From assembly GCA_934131055.1 (NCBI GenBank), contig CAKOZB010000064.1, positions 1 through 7,954 on the forward strand: a stretch of DNA of 7,954 nt. Reading direction: 5' to 3'. The position numbers were made by a program, and so were the translations under genes. This document shows, piece by piece, positions 1-6,029 of this stretch; positions within the stretch are counted from its first letter, which is position 1, and each line of letters begins with the position of its first letter. This DNA comes from an uncultured Clostridia bacterium. GTDB taxonomy: Bacteria > Bacillota > Clostridia > TANB77 > CAG-508. The notes under the pieces were generated by a model. The model did not search any database, was not told where the DNA came from, and was given only the letters and a program-made list of their open reading frames with translations.

Positions 1-1
1 T

Positions 2-112
2 AACAGGAGTGTGCTTTTGAAAAGAAGTGCACTTCTTAAATATATATGTACAAAATGTGGACGGAGAAAAAATTGTACGTTTTATATTAAAGTACTAACT
101 CATATATTGTGA
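2..112 (+). pseudogene. Possible decayed fragment of an IS30-type transposase
   Basis: A reading frame is open from the left edge to a TGA at 110-112, about 36 codons with no plausible start. It contains C-x2-C-x5-C (codons at 47, 56 and 74) in the context YICTKCGRRKNC. IS30-family transposases of Clostridia carry a similar cysteine cluster (roughly YVCNGCxKRxxC) after their N-terminal helix-turn-helix. No other transposase motif follows and the frame stops quickly, so this could be a remnant or the truncated end of an element lying to the left. The match rests on one short motif in AT-rich DNA and could be coincidence. Confidence 0.27.
22..37. repeat. 16-bp perfect palindrome
   Basis: The sequence AAGAAGTGCACTTCTT is its own reverse complement. 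It has no loop and no following T-run, so it does not read as an intrinsic terminator. It could be a binding site for a dimeric regulator or an end feature of the decayed element around it; nothing nearby decides between these. Confidence 0.4.
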
Positions 113-306
113 TTATAATTTAAAATTCACATAAATATGTAGAGTTTTGTCGAACGATTATTCTTGCTTTTTTATCTTAGAGAGAATATAATTTTAGTAA
201 ATTAATTTCAAAAGCATTTTTTATTGAAAGACTTATTAAAAAATTTGCTATAGCGAAAGTTTTGATTCTAAAACAAAATTCCATTAACACACAAAAAAAA
301 TAAATA
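113..306. other. AT-rich spacer without a gene
   Basis: No reading frame with an SD site is visible on either strand, and there is no tRNA-like or repeated structure. It contains A- and T-runs and one possible Spo0A-type site, given separately. It separates the fragment at the left edge from the promoter of the Rpn-family gene. Confidence 0.6.
146..154 (+). promoter_or_regulatory. Possible Spo0A box
   Basis: TTTGTCGAA matches the published 0A-box consensus (TTTGTCRAA, core TGNCGAA) at every position. It lies about 150 bases upstream of the promoter of the Rpn-family gene. A single 9-base match can arise by chance and no second box was found, so this is only a candidate. Confidence 0.2.
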
Positions 307-336
307 TTGACCGATAAGTTAAAAATATTGTATAAT
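307..336 (+). promoter_or_regulatory. Sigma-A-type promoter before the Rpn-family gene
   Basis: The -35 box TTGACC (307-312) and a perfect -10 box TATAAT (331-336) are separated by 18 bases. Initiation about 7 bases after the -10 box would fall near 343, which lies inside the SD site of the downstream gene. Transcripts from here would therefore have a very short leader. Confidence 0.55.
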
Positions 337-345
337 AAGGAGGAG
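337..345 (+). promoter_or_regulatory. Strong SD site that sets a TTG start
   Basis: AAGGAGGAG directly abuts the -10 box and ends 5 bases before TTG at 351. The first in-frame ATG is at 366, 20 bases downstream and too far for this SD, so the TTG is preferred. Confidence 0.7.
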
Positions 346-350
346 AATTA

Positions 351-1454
351 TTGAAAGAAGAAAAAATGTATCTGCCATCAGGTGTAAAGACAAGAGATGG
401 AAAAGATATTATGTGTTATACATTTGCTTTTTATATAAAAAATAAAGCACAAATAGATAAATTAGTGAAGAAAAGTGAGGAAATTCTTAGAACAGAGGAG
501 TATTCTTCAAAGAAGTTACATGAAAATGATAATAATATTATAAAAGAAGATTCGGAAAAGTATGACTCAAATATTTATATAAATAAAAAGCACGATAAAT
601 TGTTTAAAGAGTTGTTGTCGGACAAGAAAGAGGCTGTTAAATTCATAAATCATTATTTAAATTTAAGTCTGACAGAGAAGGAAATTGAAAAATATGAAAA
701 AGAATTTAGGACTGGTAAATTTTGCAATATAGAAGCAGACATTGTATATAAAATAAAAAATAGGAATGTTTTTATTTTAATAGAGCATCAATCAAGTGTA
801 GACTTAAAGATGGCATATAGAGTATTAAGTTATAAAAACGCAATAATTGAATCCGCAATAGATAATAAAATGTTGAAAAAAAGAGATTATAAGATTCCAA
901 AAGTAATAGCAATAGTATTGTATACAGGTAAAAGAAAGTGGAATAAAATATCAATAAAAGATATTGAGGAAAAAATAGGAGGATATCATGAGGACGGAAA
1001 TGAATATAACTTGGTAGATATAAATAAATTTAGCAGTGAAGAACTCTTAGAAGATAATTTAATAATATCTAAAGCAATGTTAATAGAGAAAGCTCGAAAT
1101 AAATTTGAATTATATAGAAACATAGAAGATATGATAAATAATCAAAAGAAAATGAATATATTTGAAAATACGCAACTAGAAAAGATTGTGAAATATGAGT
1201 TAGCTGGAACTGAAGACGAAAGTATAATAAATAAATTTATAGAAAAGATAAGAAATAGAGAGGAGAATGATGAAATTATGATGAATGCTGCAAGGATAAT
1301 CAATAAAGAAATAAGGAAACAGAGAAAAGAAGGTATGGAGTTAGGAATAATAAAAGGCAAATTTATGATTGCAAAAAAAATGAAAGGAAAAATGAGCATC
1401 GAAGAAATAAGTCAAATAACTGGATTAAGTGAAAAAGAGATTGAACAGTTGTAG
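351..1454 (+). CDS. Rpn-family nuclease (PD-(D/E)XK, transposase_31 type)
   Basis: A 367-residue protein starting at TTG. Residues 78-200 show the Rpn/transposase_31 pattern: HDKLFKELL (81-89), AVKFINHYLNL (95-105), EADIVYKI (128-135), LIEHQSS (143-149) and IPKVIAIVLYTGKRKW (182-197). D130 and E145-x-Q147 fit the PD-(D/E)XK active site, and E87 may be the helix-1 acidic residue. The C-terminus (about 325-367, EGMELGIIKGK through MSIEEISQITGLSEKEIEQL) is the charged tail ending in a small helix-turn-helix-like repeat that is common in clostridial members. Characterised relatives (E. coli RpnA) are DNA endonucleases that promote RecA-independent recombination; activity here is inferred. Residues 1-77 are an extension before the usual domain start and match nothing I recognise. 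Lysine-rich and AT-rich. No terminator is visible between it and uvrA. Confidence 0.88.
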   Translation: MKEEKMYLPSGVKTRDGKDIMCYTFAFYIKNKAQIDKLVKKSEEILRTEEYSSKKLHENDNNIIKEDSEKYDSNIYINKKHDKLFKELLSDKKEAVKFINHYLNLSLTEKEIEKYEKEFRTGKFCNIEADIVYKIKNRNVFILIEHQSSVDLKMAYRVLSYKNAIIESAIDNKMLKKRDYKIPKVIAIVLYTGKRKWNKISIKDIEEKIGGYHEDGNEYNLVDINKFSSEELLEDNLIISKAMLIEKARNKFELYRNIEDMINNQKKMNIFENTQLEKIVKYELAGTEDESIINKFIEKIRNREENDEIMMNAARIINKEIRKQRKEGMELGIIKGKFMIAKKMKGKMSIEEISQITGLSEKEIEQL

Positions 1455-1522
1455 TAAAAGTGAGTTACAGTCTATAAAGCTATGGCGGAGATTTCATTAA
1501 AGGAGTATCTTTAAATTTGAAA

Positions 1523-1534
1523 GAACAAAAGTTT
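1523..1534. promoter_or_regulatory. Candidate LexA (DinR) SOS operator for uvrA
   Basis: GAAC-AAAA-GTTT matches the Gram-positive LexA core GAAC-N4-GTTC except for the last base. GTTT or GTTY half-sites are accepted in clostridial operators. It ends 9 bases upstream of the uvrA -35 box, a position suited to repression. uvrA is a known SOS gene in Bacillus and other Firmicutes, which supports the reading; binding itself is inferred. Confidence 0.55.
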
Positions 1535-1543
1535 GTAAAACTA

Positions 1544-1572
1544 TTGAAAAGGCATTATAAATGTGCTATAAT
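1544..1572 (+). promoter_or_regulatory. uvrA promoter (extended -10)
   Basis: The -35 box TTGAAA (1544-1549) and perfect TATAAT (1567-1572) are spaced 17 bases apart. A TG dinucleotide at 1564-1565 gives an extended -10. The expected transcript start is near 1579, leaving a leader of about 27 bases. uvrA can therefore be transcribed independently of the Rpn-family gene. Confidence 0.8.
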
Positions 1573-1591
1573 AACAGTGCAAAATTTTATT

Positions 1592-1597
1592 AAAGGA
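1592..1597 (+). promoter_or_regulatory. uvrA SD site that decides the start
   Basis: AAAGGA lies 8 bases before ATG at 1606. The in-frame ATG at 1597 overlaps this SD and has no SD of its own, so the 1606 start is chosen, removing three residues from the longest reading frame. Confidence 0.75.
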
Positions 1598-1605
1598 TGA
1601 TTTTA

Positions 1606-4434
1606 ATGAATGATAATATTATTATAAAAGGCGCGAAAGAACACAATTTAAAGAATATAGATTTAACGATTCCAAGGAATAAATTGGTAGTTGTTACAGG
1701 ACTTTCGGGTTCTGGAAAATCTTCACTTGCTTTCGATACTTTGTATGCAGAAGGACAAAGAAGATATGTAGAAAGTTTGTCTAGTTATGCAAGGCAATTC
1801 TTAGGCATGATGGAAAAACCTGAGGTTGAGTCTATTGAAGGACTTTCACCAGCTATTTCTATTGACCAAAAGACTACATCTAAGAACCCACGTTCTACAG
1901 TTGGAACAGTCACAGAAATTTACGATTATTTGCGTTTGCTATACGCAAGAATTGGAGTGCCATATTGTCCAAACTGTGGTAAGAAAATTGAGAAACAGAC
2001 GATTGACCAGATTGTTGATAATATTTTAGAACTTGAAGAAGGAACAAGACTTCAAGTTTTAGCTCCTGTTGTGCGTGGAAGAAAGGGAGAGTTTACAAAA
2101 CAGTTAGAAGATTATCAAAAAGCGGGATTTATTAGAGTAAGAATAGACGGCCAAATGTATGAGCTTGGAGAAGATGAAATTACTCTTGATAAAAAGAAGA
2201 AACATAATGTTGATGTTGTGGTAGATAGATTAATTATTAAAGAAGGAATTCGTGCAAGATTAACAGAGTCTGTTGAAACAGCAATGAAATACGCAAACAA
2301 CCTAGTTACAATAGATGTACCGGGACAAGAAGAGAAAATCTATTCTCAAAATTATGCATGTACAGATTGTGGCATTAGCTTTGAAGAATTAACACCAAGA
2401 ATGTTCTCTTTTAACAATCCATTTGGAGCCTGCCCAGAATGTACAGGTATTGGTTATTTAATGAGAATTGATGAAGATCTAATAATTCCAGACAAAGATA
2501 AGACACTATATGATGGTGTAAAAGCCTTCGGAGCTAGCACCATGAAAAAAGGCGATACTATGGCTAAGATGTACTTTGAGAGTATTGCAAAGCATTATGG
2601 AGTTAAAATTAAAGATGTTCCAATTAAAAAGTTACCAAAGGATTTCTTGAATAAAATTCTATATGGTACAGAAGATGAAGTAATTGATTTTGAATACACA
2701 TCTGCTGCCGGAACAAGAAAATATTCTACTCCATTTGAGGGTGTAATTCCAACACTTGAAAGACGTCATAACGAAACAAAATCTAATGGTATGAGAAGTT
2801 TCTACGAGATGTACATGAGCGAATCTCCTTGTCTTGCATGCCATGGTGCACGTTTAAGAAAAGAGAGCTTATCTGTAAAAATTGGAGATTTAAACATAAA
2901 AGAACTTACAGATATGTCAATAGATAAGATAAAAGAATATGTAAATAATATAGAGCTTACACCAACCCAAGCAATGATTGCAGAACAGATTCTACAAGAG
3001 TTAAATAAACGTTTACAATTCTTAATAGATGTTGGACTTGATTATTTAACACTTTCGAGACCAGCTGGTTCTTTATCTGGTGGAGAGGCTCAACGTATTA
3101 GACTTGCAACTCAAATTGGTGCAGGACTTACAGGCGTTCTATATATTCTTGATGAACCAAGCATTGGACTTCATCAAAGAGACAATGATAAGCTAATTGC
3201 CACATTGAAAAAGCTGAGAGATTTAGGTAATTCTGTTATAGTCGTAGAACATGATGAAGATACGATGTATGCGGCCGACCAGATTATAGATATTGGACCA
3301 GGAGCTGGAGTGCATGGCGGAAATGTAATGGCACAAGGAACAGCAGAAGAGATAAAAAATACACCAGGCTCTATAACAGGTGATTATTTGAGTGGAAGAA
3401 AACAAATAGTAGTTCCAAAGAAAAGAAGAAAGTCTAATGGAAAATCTATAGAAGTAGTTGGAGCAACAGAACACAATTTAAAAAATATAACAGTAAAATT
3501 TCCATTAGGACAATTTATATGTGTAACAGGTGTTTCTGGTTCAGGAAAATCAACGCTAGTAAACGAAATTTTATATAAGACGATTGCAAGAGACTTAAAT
3601 GGTTCTAATGAAAAACCAGGAAAATGTAAGCAAGTAAAAGGCCTTCATAATATAGATAAAATAGTAAACATAGACCAATCACCAATAGGAAGAACCCCAC
3701 GTTCAAACCCAGCAACATATACTGGTGTGTTTGATATGATAAGAGATTTATTTGCAGGGACAAACGAAGCAAAAATGAGAGGGTATGACAAGGGAAGATT
3801 TAGCTTCAATGTTCCAGGTGGAAGATGTGAAGCTTGCTCTGGAGATGGAGTCTTAAAAATAGAAATGCATTTCTTATCTGATATATATGTTCCTTGCGAA
3901 GTCTGCAAAGGAAAACGTTATAACAAAGAAACATTGGAGGTAAAATATAAAGGAAAATCAATATCAGACGTGTTAGACATGACTGTTGAAGAAGCATTAG
4001 AATTCTTCGATAAAATACCAAGAATAAAATCAAAAATTCAAACATTGTATGATGTTGGATTAGGTTACATTAAACTAGGACAACCTTCAACAACGCTATC
4101 TGGTGGAGAGGCTCAACGTGTGAAATTGGCAACAGAACTTTCTAAGAAAGCAACTGGAAAAACTTTGTACATCTTAGATGAACCAACAACAGGATTGCAT
4201 ATTGCAGATGTTCATAGATTAGTTGATATTTTACAAAGACTCGTAGATACAGGAAACACAATAATTGTAATAGAACATAATTTAGACTTAATAAAAACTT
4301 GCGATCACATAATAGACTTAGGCCCAGAAGGCGGAGATAAAGGTGGACAAGTAATAGCAGTAGGAACACCAGAACATATCGTAAAAAATGAAAATAGTTA
4401 TACAGGAAAATTCTTAAAAAAATATCTTAATTAG
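1606..4434 (+). CDS. uvrA: UvrA, excinuclease ABC subunit A
   Basis: A 942-residue protein, normal length for the family (about 940-960). UvrA dimers bind DNA in an ATP-dependent manner, recognise bulky lesions and load UvrB for nucleotide excision repair in the cytoplasm. Both ABC ATPase modules are complete: Walker A GLSGSGKS (32-39) and GVSGSGKST (642-650), signature LSGGEAQR (490-497 and 831-838), Walker B LYILDEP (512-518 and 854-860, each followed by GLH). Cysteine pairs for the zinc modules are present: C121/C124 with C252/C255, C276/C279 with C409/C412, and the classical C741-x2-C744-x19-C764-x2-C767. No key residue is missing. uvrB is not adjacent, although uvrB-uvrA operons are common in Firmicutes; here uvrA has its own promoter and a LexA-like site. 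It converges on the minus-strand LOG-family gene. Confidence 0.98.
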   Translation: MNDNIIIKGAKEHNLKNIDLTIPRNKLVVVTGLSGSGKSSLAFDTLYAEGQRRYVESLSSYARQFLGMMEKPEVESIEGLSPAISIDQKTTSKNPRSTVGTVTEIYDYLRLLYARIGVPYCPNCGKKIEKQTIDQIVDNILELEEGTRLQVLAPVVRGRKGEFTKQLEDYQKAGFIRVRIDGQMYELGEDEITLDKKKKHNVDVVVDRLIIKEGIRARLTESVETAMKYANNLVTIDVPGQEEKIYSQNYACTDCGISFEELTPRMFSFNNPFGACPECTGIGYLMRIDEDLIIPDKDKTLYDGVKAFGASTMKKGDTMAKMYFESIAKHYGVKIKDVPIKKLPKDFLNKILYGTEDEVIDFEYTSAAGTRKYSTPFEGVIPTLERRHNETKSNGMRSFYEMYMSESPCLACHGARLRKESLSVKIGDLNIKELTDMSIDKIKEYVNNIELTPTQAMIAEQILQELNKRLQFLIDVGLDYLTLSRPAGSLSGGEAQRIRLATQIGAGLTGVLYILDEPSIGLHQRDNDKLIATLKKLRDLGNSVIVVEHDEDTMYAADQIIDIGPGAGVHGGNVMAQGTAEEIKNTPGSITGDYLSGRKQIVVPKKRRKSNGKSIEVVGATEHNLKNITVKFPLGQFICVTGVSGSGKSTLVNEILYKTIARDLNGSNEKPGKCKQVKGLHNIDKIVNIDQSPIGRTPRSNPATYTGVFDMIRDLFAGTNEAKMRGYDKGRFSFNVPGGRCEACSGDGVLKIEMHFLSDIYVPCEVCKGKRYNKETLEVKYKGKSISDVLDMTVEEALEFFDKIPRIKSKIQTLYDVGLGYIKLGQPSTTLSGGEAQRVKLATELSKKATGKTLYILDEPTTGLHIADVHRLVDILQRLVDTGNTIIVIEHNLDLIKTCDHIIDLGPEGGDKGGQVIAVGTPEHIVKNENSYTGKFLKKYLN

Positions 4435-4437
4435 TAC

Positions 4438-4480
4438 AAAGCAAATCCCCGTTGGCTTAAAACCGCAGGGGATTTACTTT
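4438..4480. terminator. uvrA: Two-way terminator hairpin between uvrA and the LOG-family gene
   Basis: AAATCCCC (4443-4450) pairs perfectly with GGGGATTT (4468-4475). The outer AAAG (4438-4441) pairs with CTTT (4477-4480) across one mismatch. The loop is 17 bases. It starts 3 bases after the uvrA stop. The plus-strand tail CTTTCTTT is only moderately T-rich. Because the two flanking genes converge, the stem can serve both strands. Confidence 0.7.
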
Positions 4481-4483
4481 CTT

Positions 4484-4500
4484 TGCGGATACTTACCGCA
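4484..4500. terminator. Second small hairpin in the convergent spacer
   Basis: TGCGG (4484-4488) pairs with CCGCA (4496-4500) around a 7-base loop. It lies between the main terminator and the end of the minus-strand gene, so that gene's transcript meets it first. No long T-run follows on either strand, so it may only assist the larger hairpin. Confidence 0.35.
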
Positions 4501-4534
4501 GAGCTTTTGAGCAAATTACAAATGTAACTTTAAC

Positions 4535-5092
4535 TTATACTTCTGCAAGAGATTTCTCCAATGTGGGAACAATCTCATCTGTGGAGTTTACCACGGTATA
4601 CAGTTTGGCGTCTTTTTCATCTGCAAATCCTTCATCATAAACTCGAGCGAGAACGTGTAAAACGTCATTAAAGTAACCTTGCTCGTTGATGATAATGATG
4701 GGGCTGTTGTGTTCACCACAACGTTTTGCCTCTATGCTTGAAAAAAGCTCGTCAATTGTTCCGATGCCACCGGGCAGAAAAATATGCATGGAAGTATTCT
4801 TGAAAATCCAATCCTTGCGCTCACTAACAGTGTTGAAGTCAAACAAATTGCTGTAGAAAAGCTCTTCGGCATCATTAATGTATGCCTGAGGAATAGCCAC
4901 GATTATGTTGGCTTTATTAAGTAACATACATTTGTACATAAGCCCCATAAGGCCTCTTGCACAACCGCCAAACACGAGAGTGTGCTTATGCGCAGTTATG
5001 AATTTTGTAACTTCAAGTGTTGCCGTGCAATAGCGGCTCCACTTAACGTTATCAGTTACATCACGAGACGAACATCCAACAAAAATATTCAT
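4535..5092 (-). CDS. LOG-family protein (nucleoside 5'-monophosphate phosphoribohydrolase-like)
   Basis: A 185-residue protein from ATG at 5092. It has the LOG/TIGR00730 signatures: GGCARGLMG (42-50), SERK (90-93, the family's HERK-type motif) and PGGIGTIDE (107-115). These form the Rossmann-like nucleotide site of enzymes that cleave the N-glycosidic bond of nucleoside 5'-monophosphates; the family was long mislabelled 'lysine decarboxylase'. The bacterial substrate is uncertain: cytokinin-type nucleotides in some members, AMP-like nucleotides in others. Length fits the short LOG class. ATG at 5095 is also in frame, but only 3 bases separate it from the SD, against 6 for 5092. The gene looks richer in G+C (about 42% in one 60-base sample, against 35% in a murD sample), so recent transfer is possible. 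It is divergent from the kinase-like gene. Confidence 0.88.
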   Translation of the reverse strand: MNIFVGCSSRDVTDNVKWSRYCTATLEVTKFITAHKHTLVFGGCARGLMGLMYKCMLLNKANIIVAIPQAYINDAEELFYSNLFDFNTVSERKDWIFKNTSMHIFLPGGIGTIDELFSSIEAKRCGEHNSPIIIINEQGYFNDVLHVLARVYDEGFADEKDAKLYTVVNSTDEIVPTLEKSLAEV

Positions 5093-5098
5093 CATATG

Positions 5099-5105
5099 CT
5101 CCTTT
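5099..5105 (-). promoter_or_regulatory. SD site of the LOG-family gene
   Basis: On the minus strand AAAGGAG is followed by CAT and then two consecutive ATG codons (5095 and 5092). Spacing of 6 bases favours the second ATG. Confidence 0.7.
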
Positions 5106-5137
5106 CAATTATACATGTGTATAAAACGAACTAACTA

Positions 5138-5166
5138 ATTTTACCACAGAATCTTCGAAAGGTCAA
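5138..5166 (-). promoter_or_regulatory. Promoter of the LOG-family gene
   Basis: On the minus strand TTGACC (5166-5161) and TAAAAT (5143-5138) are 17 bases apart, with initiation expected near 5131. This leaves room for the SD in the leader. A TATAAT at 5113-5108 was considered, but it has no matching -35 box and would start transcription inside the SD. Confidence 0.6.
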
Positions 5167-5202
5167 CATAAGACAGAAACTCAATTGCTAAAAATTATCG
5201 TA

Positions 5203-5231
5203 TTGACAGATTCAATTAAAATACATATAAT
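5203..5231 (+). promoter_or_regulatory. Full-consensus promoter of the cytidylate kinase-like gene
   Basis: TTGACA (5203-5208) and TATAAT (5226-5231) with exactly 17 bases between them match the sigma-A consensus at every position. The expected start is near 5238. It is divergent from the LOG-family promoter, with 36 bases between the two -35 boxes. It probably also feeds murD. Confidence 0.85.
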
Positions 5232-5265
5232 TACTGTATAAATAAATTAGGAACAAGGTGAAGAA

Positions 5266-5970
5266 ATGGAAAATAATATAATAGAGAATAATATAACAAT
5301 AGGAATAGAAGGTTTGGTAGGAGCTGGAAAAACATCAATTTGTAGGGAATTATTAGACAAAATACCTAATAGTATAATATTACATGGAGGAAATTTATAT
5401 AGAGGAATTGTATTTGCACTTATGAATTCTGGCATAGACATGAGCAAAATAATGCATAATTCTGATAAATCAATTGATATAAAGCAGATGATGGATATGT
5501 TAAAAGTCGAATTAAAAATAGAAAATAAAGAAAGCGTTGTGTATGTTGACGGAAAAGAAATAAATGAAGATAATTTACAATCAGACACAACATCAATGGC
5601 AGTTTCTAAAATTGCAAAAGATGCTGATAACACAAAATTCTACATATTTGGAAGAAAATTAATAGATGCATATAAAAAGCAATATAATCTAATAATATCA
5701 GGTAGAGACTTAATGAAAATTTATCCTGAGCTAGATTATCATTTTTTCGTAACAGCAGATATAAATACAAGAGTAGATAGAAAAATGCATCAATATGAAG
5801 ATGAAACAATAACAAGAGAAGAATTGAAAAAGCATATTGAAGAAAGAGATATGTTGCAAGAGCAAGCCGGCTTCTACAAGAGATACAGCAAAACAATTGA
5901 CGTTGATGTAACAGAATGCAAGAATGCAGAAGAATCGGCTATGAAAATATTAGAAAAGATTGCTCAATAA
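5266..5970 (+). CDS. Cytidylate kinase-like protein ((d)CMP kinase family)
   Basis: A 234-residue protein, close to the usual bacterial Cmk length of about 220-230. It has the P-loop GLVGAGKT (16-23), GGNLYRG (41-47) where Cmk has D(T/S)GAxYR, LQSDTTSMAVSKIAK (104-118) where Cmk has an IRTxEVSxAVSxIA-type stretch, SGRDLMKIYPELD (145-157) matching the (D/S)GRDxGTxxxPxA region, TADINTRVDRK (163-173) and a late ERD (193-195). The order of motifs supports phosphoryl transfer from ATP to a CMP-like nucleotide. However, the D of DTGA, the R of the IRT motif and the GT after GRD are changed, so substrate preference may differ from true Cmk. SD AAGGTG (5255-5260) sits 5 bases before the ATG. murD follows on the same strand, so cotranscription is likely. 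Whether a canonical cmk exists elsewhere cannot be seen. Confidence 0.75.
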   Translation: MENNIIENNITIGIEGLVGAGKTSICRELLDKIPNSIILHGGNLYRGIVFALMNSGIDMSKIMHNSDKSIDIKQMMDMLKVELKIENKESVVYVDGKEINEDNLQSDTTSMAVSKIAKDADNTKFYIFGRKLIDAYKKQYNLIISGRDLMKIYPELDYHFFVTADINTRVDRKMHQYEDETITREELKKHIEERDMLQEQAGFYKRYSKTIDVDVTECKNAEESAMKILEKIAQ

Positions 5971-5974
5971 AATA

Positions 5975-6009
5975 TTTCGCCCCCAAAGGGGCGTCCTTAA
6001 TGGGCGAAA
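5975..6009 (+). promoter_or_regulatory. Competing hairpins between the kinase-like gene and murD
   Basis: CGCCCC (5978-5983) pairs with GGGGCG (5988-5993) over a CAAA loop. Alternatively TTTCGCCC (5975-5982) pairs with GGGCGAAA (6002-6009). AAGG (5986-5989) can also pair with CCTT (5995-5998). The first two share bases and exclude each other. No T-run follows, so this is not an obvious terminator. The second fold ends 6 bases before the murD SD. A role in mRNA processing or murD expression is inference. Confidence 0.45.
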
Positions 6010-6015
6010 AACTAA

Positions 6016-6022
6016 AAAGGAG
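6016..6022 (+). promoter_or_regulatory. murD: murD SD site that decides the start
   Basis: AAAGGAG lies 7 bases before ATG at 6030. The reading frame is open further upstream, to an ATG at 5916 inside the kinase-like gene, but that start has no SD and would add 38 residues unlike MurD. Confidence 0.85.
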
Positions 6023-6029
6023 TTTAAGT

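Noticed and set aside
46..90. A 14-codon ORF in the left-edge spacer
   Set aside because: It has no SD, and the overlapping frame carrying the cysteine cluster is the more informative reading.
152..163. GAACGATTATTC as a LexA operator
   Set aside because: The second half-site reads ATTC instead of GTTC and the pattern deviates further from the Bacillus consensus; it is not placed at a recognisable promoter.
1482..1514. A 10-codon ORF starting ATG GCG GAG
   Set aside because: It has no SD and is too short to support.
1517..1600. A 27-residue basic ORF (TTG start, SD AAAGGAG at 1499-1505) ending at the uvrA start region
   Set aside because: SD spacing is 11 bases, the start is TTG, and the uvrA LexA-like site and promoter lie inside it. 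The regulatory reading explains the sequence better.
1597..1605. Upstream ATG as the uvrA start
   Set aside because: It overlaps the only SD; ATG at 1606 has correct spacing and the usual UvrA N-terminus.
2115..3908. Several minus-strand reading frames of 60-90 codons inside uvrA
   Set aside because: They have no SD sites, improbable compositions rich in F, L, S and Y, and lie opposite a well-conserved gene: antisense shadows.
5093..5095. First of two tandem ATGs as the LOG-family start
   Set aside because: Only 3 bases from the SD; the second ATG is better spaced. The difference is one residue and remains uncertain.
5916..6029. N-terminal extension of murD overlapping the kinase-like gene
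   Set aside because: No SD at 5916, the added residues do not resemble MurD, and there is a strong SD for 6030.
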